A DNA stretch of 64,000 bases. Source: Hirundichthys speculiger (taxonomy: Eukaryota; Chordata; Actinopteri; Beloniformes; Exocoetidae). Each line of letters starts with the position of its first letter. The first letter of the stretch is position 1. Positions 57,687 through 64,000 of this stretch are shown here, piece by piece. Made by a program: the position numbers and the translations under genes. Under the pieces are notes generated by a model. That model was not told the DNA's origin. It saw only the letters and a program-made list of their open reading frames with translations, and searched no databases. The stretch covers positions 620,001 to 684,000 of the forward strand of contig JAGFBZ010000854.1 of the NCBI GenBank assembly GCA_018398805.1, written 5' to 3'.

Positions 57687-58679
57687 CTGAAAGAGAAACA
57701 ATGTAAGATTAGAGAAATCAAAAAAATTCAAAGGCATCAGCGTCCTTCTCATCTGTACTTACTTTCTCTCTGAGATGCAGCTTGCAGATGAGCAGATAAA
57801 GAAGGTAAAGATTCCCACAGTTGAAGAGAAGGTTAATGAAGCGCAGCATGGCTGTGGAACACACCACGCTGCCCGTCAGGTCAGCCAGCCACACCACCGG
57901 CTTCACGACCCCCACAGAGATGAGGTAGAGGCCTGGGAGAGTTGTGATCATCGGGTCCCACTACACACATTAAAACAACAGTTATAATGACTCACTCTGC
58001 TTATCTGGAAGCTCAGCCAGGAAATTATTCATGCAAATCCATTCATGATCAACTTATGGTCTGGACTATTAAAATAGGTATGCTTTCAGTTCCATAATTG
58101 TAAATTCAATAAACGATTATGACACCATGGGCTCCTGAGCTTCTTCCTTTACTAGTCCAAAAGTACAACACACTAAACTTCAAAGAGAGGCAAAATATTG
58201 TTTACATTTTGTCTTGTCTACATTCTGTCCCTTTTTATTGTTGCTTATGTATTTTATGAACATTTTATGCATTTTTGATACTGTTGTGCTGTCTCTTTGG
58301 AGACGCTTTACATCAATTTGAAGTTGTTACTATATACAGTAATTACAAAAAGACCAAAAAAAATTGTTTTATTTATCTTTTTAATGTTGAAACCTAACCA
58401 TCCACAGTAAATCTGAAAAAGTTTAAAATTAAAATAAAAATCATCATCTTAATCCTCCTAAAAATGACAGACTCGTTTTAATGGCTTCAAAGAAAATGAT
58501 AGTAGGACTTTTACCTCGTTGAATCTTCCTTGGCAGTATTTTTGAGCTTGCGGAACGTGAAAGACCTCATCCATGTACGGATCTCTTTGCTCCCGCGTAA
58601 TTATGGAGAACAGTATGCAAGACACCAAAAAGTTGATGCTGCAAAGCGCAGTGAAAATGTAGCCCTCAAACCTCTCCAT
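56622..58679 (-). CDS. alg10: alg10, dolichyl-P-Glc:Glc2Man9GlcNAc2-PP-dolichol alpha-1,2-glucosyltransferase
   Basis: Multi-pass ER membrane enzyme (GT59) that adds the third and last glucose to the lipid-linked oligosaccharide used for N-glycosylation. Three exons: 58,515-58,679, 57,763-57,960 and 56,622-57,686. The protein starts MERFEGYIFTALC, has RDPYMDEVFHVPQAQKYC in the first luminal loop and ends HWPDSTATQRFMW. Length with three surplus bases removed is 474 residues, against 473 in human ALG10. Exon 3 contains three one-base insertions (near 57,531, 57,264 and 57,063) that split it into three or four frames, yet every segment is well conserved. Divergent from tprkb with 294 bases between start codons. 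Start chosen by alignment to the family. Confidence 0.95.
57763..57960 (-). CDS. alg10: alg10 exon 2
   Basis: 198 bases, 66 codons: WDPMITTLPGLYLISVGVVK then CSTAMLRFINLLFNCGNLYL. Acceptor GTGTAG, donor GTAAGT. Confidence 0.95.
58515..58679 (-). CDS. alg10: alg10 exon 1
   Basis: 165 bases, 55 codons: signal-anchor-like first membrane span (LCSINFLVSCILFSII) and the PYMDEVFH motif. Donor GTAAAAG. Confidence 0.94.
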
Positions 58680-58973
58680 GTTTGACAACGTAAAACTCAC
58701 TTATTTCCGAAGAATATTCTGATGCATTGCAACCTCGAACAAACTCATTTCCTTACAGGCTAAAACCTTCTTAGTGTTGCTAAACGATAATATCTGGAAG
58801 TCCACCTCAGAAAAACGCTCGATAGGAAACCGCATGTACGGCTTCTTCGTTCCTATGTGGTAACCAGTATATTTCCACTGAGGTGCTACAGTATTATGAT
58901 TCCCCCATGTGCGCAATTTTCTTACGTGAGACTTTGACAGAGGATTGTCATATTTTGTCAAATATTTAAAAGT
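58680..58973. promoter_or_regulatory. bidirectional promoter interval of alg10 and tprkb
   Basis: 294 bases between the two divergent start codons hold both 5' UTRs and the core promoters. No TATA box at a convincing place. Shared regulation is inferred from the arrangement only. Confidence 0.6.
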
Positions 58974-59114
58974 ATGCACCTTACACAGGATCTAGAGCTT
59001 TTCCGCGACTACAGAGTGACTCAGCTGTTATTCAAAGAAGTGAAAAATACGGCAGAGTTGAGAGAAAGAGCCGTGGAGGGGAAAATTAATGCTGCTTTGA
59101 TCAACCCAACCATG
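58974..59114 (+). CDS. tprkb: tprkb exon 1
   Basis: 47 codons from the ATG to INPTM; donor GTGAGT. Confidence 0.95.
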
Positions 59115-62053
59115 GTGAGTTTGTTTTCGTGTGTCAGATTTTAATTAATAATTTGAGATATTCATGATATGTTTGGTCAACACAACAGTCAATTACGTAC
59201 GAAAGAAAATCCCATAGTTATAGTAATATCTTACATTACATATGTAAAATAAGACTTTGTTTTCATTTACAGCTGATAAACCCCTTTCAAGTGCTGGTCG
59301 CTGCAAATAAAGCTGTTCATTTAGAGACAGCTGGGAAAATGAAGACCAGAAATTTAAACTCAGAGATAATCTTCAACCTGTCACCTACCAATAATGTAAG
59401 TAATTTGAACAGTTTACGGTCAAAATGAATCTTTTATTCCCACTTCAGCTGGAACCCCAGTTCATGTTAGTACTTATTTACACCCTTGCAGAAGTTAGTA
59501 CCCTCTCTTTCAATCCTGTTTTTTTTTCTTTTCTTTTCTTGGTAGAATATAACATAAATAATGTGATTGTTGTGGCTCTAAGTATTAGCCAAATACAATT
59601 TCTGACAAGAAAATACAACTTTTTTTACTGTGCTATTAATTTAACAAAACTGTAAAACCTACACACACACATTATATATAAAATGTGTATGCAGTTGTGT
59701 TTAAATTAACAGCAGTGTGTTTAAAAAGTGAGTAAAACTCAAAATGTTTATAATAACTTTTATAGTTTGTCAGATGAACCTCAAACACAGTGGGGTTCAG
59801 TGAAGTGTTTCAACAAAACAATGTCCCCAAACGCAACAGTAGGCAGCTTCTTGATTCCAGACCAACATGATTATTGTTACAGAGTGGCCAGCCTTATTTT
59901 CAGACCTTTATCCAATAGAAAACTTGTGGGATGACATCAAGAATGCTGTTTCTAAGGAAAAAAAAAAAAAAACAAGAAATGCAAAGAAATTGTGGAATGT
60001 AATTGTTTTGGACTGGGTTACCTGTTCCCAACTATCAGAAGTTGATCAACTCCATGCAACACAGACAATTATCAAGTTCACTGATGACATCACCATGATG
60101 GGTCTCATCAGCAATAATGACGAGTCAGCATACAGAAAGGAGGTACAGCAGTTAATGGACTGCTGCAGAACCAACAAACTGTCTCCGAACATGGACATGG
60201 ACATCCAAGCCTTGTAAAGGACGGTGGCGGCGGTTCATCTCTATCTCAGCCTAGCCTAGCCTAGCCTGGCCTCAACTCGGTGTTAGCACGGACCAGAAGG
60301 AGCTGCAGTGCAAATCGAGCACACAACAAGCGCATCTTTTTAAGAATCAAAAAGCCTGTAATACTGGCGCCTTGATATAATGGGATATAAATTGTCCTTG
60401 TTAAGTAGTCTTCTCAATATTTCTTATTTTATTATCGTTTTTTTTTTTTTTAAAGAAAAGAAAAAGGAAATGTCTGTTAAGTTATGTGTCTCTGGCTCAA
60501 CTTGAAGCCTCTCTCGTTTGCACAATGCACACGAGTTCACGTTTAACTTGTCTTGTTAATAAAAAACATCCTCTTTTTATTATTTTGCTATATAAGACTA
60601 TGGGGCATGATTGGCATAATTAAAAAGTATTTGCTACCTTTCTACTTTCTTATTTTTTTTTTATTTTTTTGCATGTCTGTCTCATTTAATTGTTTCAGAT
60701 CATCAAACAGACTTAAATATTAGACAAAGATAATTCAAGTAAACATAAAATGCAGTTTTTAAGTGGTCATTTTATTAAGGTGAAAAAACTATCCAAACCT
60801 ACGTGGCTCTTTGTAAAAAAGTAATTGCCCCCTAAACTTAATTGATTGTGCTGCCCTTAACTGCAACAGCTGAAATCAAGCATTTGTGATAACTGGCAAG
60901 GAGTCTTTCACATCACTGTGGACAAATTGTGGCCACTTTTCTTTTCAGAATTGGTTCAATTCAGCCACATTGGGGGGTTTCCGAGCACAAACTAACTTTT
61001 CAAGGTCATGCCACAGCATCTCAATTGGACTGGAAGTCTGGAATTTGACTAGGCCACTCCAAAACCTTCATTTTGTTTTGTTTTGTTTTGTTTTTAATCA
61101 ATTTAAAGTAGGGTTTCTCAACGGGGGTGGTACCGCCCCCCCCAGGGGGCGTTCTGAACCTTTAGGGGGGCGCTGGAAACATCAGGGCTGAGAAGGGGGC
61201 GCTCAGTCAGAAATGAAGGGGCGCCACGCCTTGAGAACTCTTATAAATAACAAAATAAAACCACCGGATTAAAAGAGAGGTTACTAACAAAAGATTGTCA
61301 CGTTCATGATGTATCAAGATTCATGTGTAAGCTTTTTTATGCTTTAACTGATGCAGATCTCAGAGGCCTTTAAAAGGTTTGGAATCTCAGATGCTAATGA
61401 TTCTGTCCTGGTGGTCGTGATTCACGACAAAAACGAGCAGCAGTTTCTCTCTGACATCACAACCATGGTGGACGGACGGCAGGTTCCAGTGGAAGACGTC
61501 TCCTCGCTGGCAGACCTCACAAAGATCAAAAAGGTTCCCCAACTCTGCTTTGATTCACATTAACAACAATCTGTAAATAAGACACCAGCCAGAGGTGACA
61601 GTCTGGGTTTTTTTTTTTCTGCAGGCTTTATTCTGCAGTGCTGAGCTTCTTTTGTTTAATTTCTTTATGTAGCTCAGACATAGTAACGTATGTCTCATGA
61701 CATTGCAGTAACATATCTTTCTACCCAGTTTGAAAGTAGGGAAGAAGAAATAGCAGTGTGTGAGACGTTATGGATGAATGGATTTTGAGGTTGATGATAA
61801 CGATAATATTTGAATTGTAATCGTGGCAACTTTCAGGAAACTTGGAAACTTTCAGCATCCCAGGGTTGTACTTGTTGATCTGATTCTTTTATCTCATAGC
61901 ATCACTTCATGAATTTCAGGAGCATTTTAATAATCTGTATTCTTCTTTTTTGTATTTCTATTACAGCTGTATAAAATCACTTCTAAGGAGGAGGAAGTTG
62001 GGAGTCTTCTTGATGCAGTTGTATGTAGAATGGCCACCAAGGACGTCATGTAG
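58974..62053 (+). CDS. tprkb: tprkb (Cgi121 homologue, KEOPS subunit)
   Basis: TP53RK-binding protein, the Cgi121 subunit of KEOPS, the complex that makes t6A at position 37 of ANN-decoding tRNAs; it binds PRPK/TP53RK and helps recruit tRNA. Four exons (58,974-59,114; 59,273-59,395; 61,357-61,533; 61,967-62,053) give 175 codons, the same length as human TPRKB. Recognisable blocks: [54 protein letters not shown] and the C-terminal [15 protein letters not shown]. All junctions are in phase and no frame break occurs. Intron 2 contains Tc1, LINE and hAT debris. AATAAA at 62,068. Confidence 0.96.
59273..59395 (+). CDS. tprkb: tprkb exon 2
   Basis: 41 codons, [17 protein letters not shown] to SPTNN; acceptor TTTACAG, donor GTAAGT. 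Confidence 0.95.
59740..60015 (+). pseudogene. Tc1-like transposase C-terminal fragment in tprkb intron 2
   Basis: [20 protein letters not shown] followed by NAKKLWNVI: the third catalytic region (PIENLW) of a Tc1-like transposase. Frame-broken on the left. Confidence 0.75.
60020..60220 (+). pseudogene. L2-like LINE RT fragment
   Basis: [20 protein letters not shown] then [19 protein letters not shown]: the RT palm motif C region (usually FADD, here FTDD) of an L2-type LINE, directly fused to the Tc1 remnant. Confidence 0.75.
60700..61080 (-). pseudogene. Tc1-like transposase C-terminus and element end
   Basis: On the minus strand, traces of [20 protein letters not shown] and NVAELN match a Tc1-like transposase end, followed by its non-coding terminus (GGGGGCAATTACTTTTTTAC). 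Stops and shifts present. Confidence 0.75.
61095..61240. mobile_element. small hAT-like element
   Basis: TAGGGTTTCTCAACGGGG at the left and CGCCTTGAGAACTCTTA at the right are near-inverted; GC-rich interior with GGGGGCG repeats. No clean target duplication. Confidence 0.6.
61357..61533 (+). CDS. tprkb: tprkb exon 3
   Basis: 59 codons, [15 protein letters not shown] to LTKIKK; acceptor GATGCAG, donor GTTCCC (a weak GT site). Confidence 0.94.
61967..62053 (+). CDS. tprkb: tprkb exon 4 and stop
   Basis: 28 codons and [22 protein letters not shown] to KDVM; acceptor ATTACAG. Confidence 0.95.
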   Translation: MYKITSKEEEVGSLLDAVVCRMATKDVM

Positions 62054-62067
62054 CTCCAACAAGACAT

Positions 62068-62073
62068 AATAAA
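62068..62073 (+). terminator. tprkb polyadenylation signal
   Basis: AATAAA 15 bases after the stop; a second AATAAA lies at about 62,253. Confidence 0.65.
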
Positions 62074-62269
62074 AGACCAAAGCTGTTCGAATTGTTATTT
62101 TTGTTTTATATTTTTATCTTTGAAACCCAAACCTGTGCCAGCTTTGTAAAAGTCATGTTCTCTTCACTCTGAGGTCAGTCTATATGCATTATTTTTTACA
62201 AATGTCTGGACATTTTTGTTTTTCTGCTAATTGGATTTGGATGTTACTTGACAATAAAGGATAGAGGAA

Positions 62270-63059
62270 GATGATTTACTACCATCCCAAGTTTCTGCTG
62301 CAGCTTTTCAACTTTCTAACACATTTTTGATCAGTGGCAACTATTTTAAATGTGGGTTCTGAGTTTTTCTGACAGCCTTTCTTGCTCACAATGGTGGAGG
62401 AAAAACAAAGTAAACCCATGGACTAATAGCTTAATTGCTAATTGGAGTTTGTTTCCACACCAGGGGCCCAATTAATGAAGAGTTTGGAGGTGTGGTTTTG
62501 AACTGCTTTAGTTGAAACATTTTACATTTGCTGCTTGTAAGAAGTGTCTGCTGATGTGAACTCTGCCCCACAAAGGGGAGACCTCTGAAGACATGATGGA
62601 GATGAGTAAATACATAGAATAAAGGAATACAAAGTCATCTCAAAGTGTAGAGGTATTTTTCAGTCCACAGTGAGACAACCTGCCATTAAATGGAGACAGT
62701 TTGGTGCTGTGGTTACTCTTCCTAAATGTGGACTCAGCAGACAAAACAGAAGCAATTTATAGAAGAATCCAGAAGTAACATCTTAAGACTTGAGGTGATC
62801 ACTGGAACCCGCCTGCCCTAACCACTGCACTACCGGGGCAGCCCACTTTTTGCAGGATAAATGTTGAATTTGCTCAACAGAGCTTTCATATTTGAACAAG
62901 TCCACCTCAGTGCTGAGACATTACAGGGCCAGGGCATGAAAATTATGTCCCAGATACACCCAGGATGAACTCAGGTATACAGCTATTCTACAACTTATTC
63001 ACAGTTGCTTTATTGATAATTAACTCATATGAATTTATTCTTTACTTATTTTTTTTAAC
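62270..63059. other. intergenic downstream of tprkb
   Basis: No gene recognised. A SINE-like end CTGCCCTAACCACTGCACTA lies at about 62,813-62,832. Confidence 0.5.
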
Positions 63060-63335
63060 CATTAAGCTTCCAGGAAGCAGATGCTGGATGAAGCTCTGCT
63101 AAATTTCACTCTGAAGGACTGCAGCCCCTCAGCATTGTGGAGAGTGAAGGGTTCAGGGAACTTGCCCAGGTCCCAGGATCCTTTGAGATACTGGGACAAC
63201 CAAAAGCCAATGTATCCACACCTCTTCCAGCTTGCTTTGCAGTGTCTTTGCAGACCAGCATCATCTGTACCTTGTGAGCGGGTTTTTTCCAAGGCTGGAG
63301 AACTTTTGTCCAAAAATTGAAATAGACTGAAGTTC
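63060..63335 (+). pseudogene. hAT transposase C-terminal dimerisation domain remnant
   Basis: DPLRYWDNQKPMYPHLFQLA then SVPCERVFSKAGELLSKN match the hAT dimerisation region (the ASSVPCERVFS signature). Stops follow at once. A hAT-like terminus ending CCCGTCACTA lies at about 63,707. Confidence 0.85.
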
Positions 63336-63707
63336 AATACATTGGAAAAACTTATTTTTTGAATAAAAATTTTTGAGGAAAAAAAAATACAGTCCACAAG
63401 CATCTTCATTCACAACACAGTCACTTAGATTTTCAAGTTATGATACATGTACCTGTATCTGAAGATATTACAGATGTTTTAAATTTAAATGAAGATATGC
63501 AGTGATTCCATATATAATACAATGACTTACATTTTATTATTGCATACTAGGTCATCAAATTGGTGTCAGTTGGGTCTGACAACTGTTGCCTGTAGGGATT
63601 TTTAATGTCCAGCAGGTGTCAATATTCAGTGACACAGTATCGACACGTATCAATACAGTTTGGCAATGTGTCGAAACGTTCCATGAAGCACCATCAACCC
63701 GTCACTA

Positions 63708-64000
63708 CTAACGTGCATGTTTTTTGATTGTAGGAGGAAGCTGAAGTTCTCGGAGAAAACCGACTCAAGCATGGGAAGAACATGCAAACTCCACAAAGAA
63801 AGGTCCCTGCTGGGGTTTGAATGGGGAACCCCCTTAATGTGAACAAAAAGACATTTAAAAAAAGAAAAAAAATGTAAGTAAGGACAAATAAATAAATAAA
63901 TTCAGAGCATTAAAACCTCCAACGTGAACGTCGCCGAAAAGTGAGGAGTCCAACTCCTGACAGTCTGACTCGGACAGTCATTAGAATATTGAATTGTAAA
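63708..64000. repeat. SINE/LINE-like fragment and spacer
   Basis: 63,720-63,835 contains GGAGAAAACCGACTCAAGC and GAACATGCAAACTCCAC, a widespread fish SINE-type block, ending in a B-box-like GGTTTGAATGGGGAACC. The rest is AT-rich. Confidence 0.55.

Noticed and set aside
58701..58979. 93-codon minus-strand ORF upstream of alg10
   Set aside because: It overlaps the shared promoter and tprkb's start codon antisense, has no recognisable domain and is interrupted from alg10 by stops; a chance ORF.

Overview
The window is vertebrate nuclear DNA, most likely from a percomorph-type teleost fish. Genes are split into short exons with GT-AG introns, and the repeats (Tc1-like, hAT MITE-like, L2/Rex-like and L1/Tx1-like LINEs, a Gmr1-like LTR element) are those typical of fish. 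There is no bacterial, CRISPR or rRNA content.

Layout. From 35,464 leftwards past base 1 runs sbf1 (MTMR5) on the minus strand. I resolve its first 21 coding exons (about 870 codons: DENN module and SBF2 domain). The GRAM, myotubularin and PH parts lie outside the window. Its introns are full of transposons, including a three-level nest (Tc1-like > hAT > small hAT) in intron 2, and they hold two items that known SBF1 does not explain: an in-frame 78-base exon-like segment in intron 5, and a small possible membrane-protein gene in intron 1. From 36.2 to 45 kb is a transposon block. One member is a nearly intact Ty3/gypsy element of the Gmr1 type (integrase before reverse transcriptase, SCAN-like capsid), inserted into an older hAT copy. 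Between 45 and 56 kb are LINE, Tc1 and hAT remnants plus one unrecognised minus-strand gene (50.6-52.4 kb). At 56.6-62.1 kb a head-to-head pair shares a 294-base promoter interval: alg10 (minus) and tprkb (plus, complete, 175 codons). The right end holds a hAT transposase remnant.

The host genes have unrelated jobs: SBF1 in membrane traffic and phosphoinositide signalling, ALG10 in the last glucosylation of the lipid-linked oligosaccharide in the ER, and TPRKB in KEOPS and tRNA t6A. A recurring quirk is that the otherwise well conserved sbf1 and alg10 exons carry five separate single-base insertions and no single-base deletion, which looks more like base-calling error in the assembly than gene decay.

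Transposon history is unusually readable. Seven hAT-type elements have 8-base target duplications (exact or 7/8), and the LTR element has a 5-base duplication, identical LTRs apart from a TA microsatellite, and an unoccupied homologous target in another copy of the same hAT family within the window.
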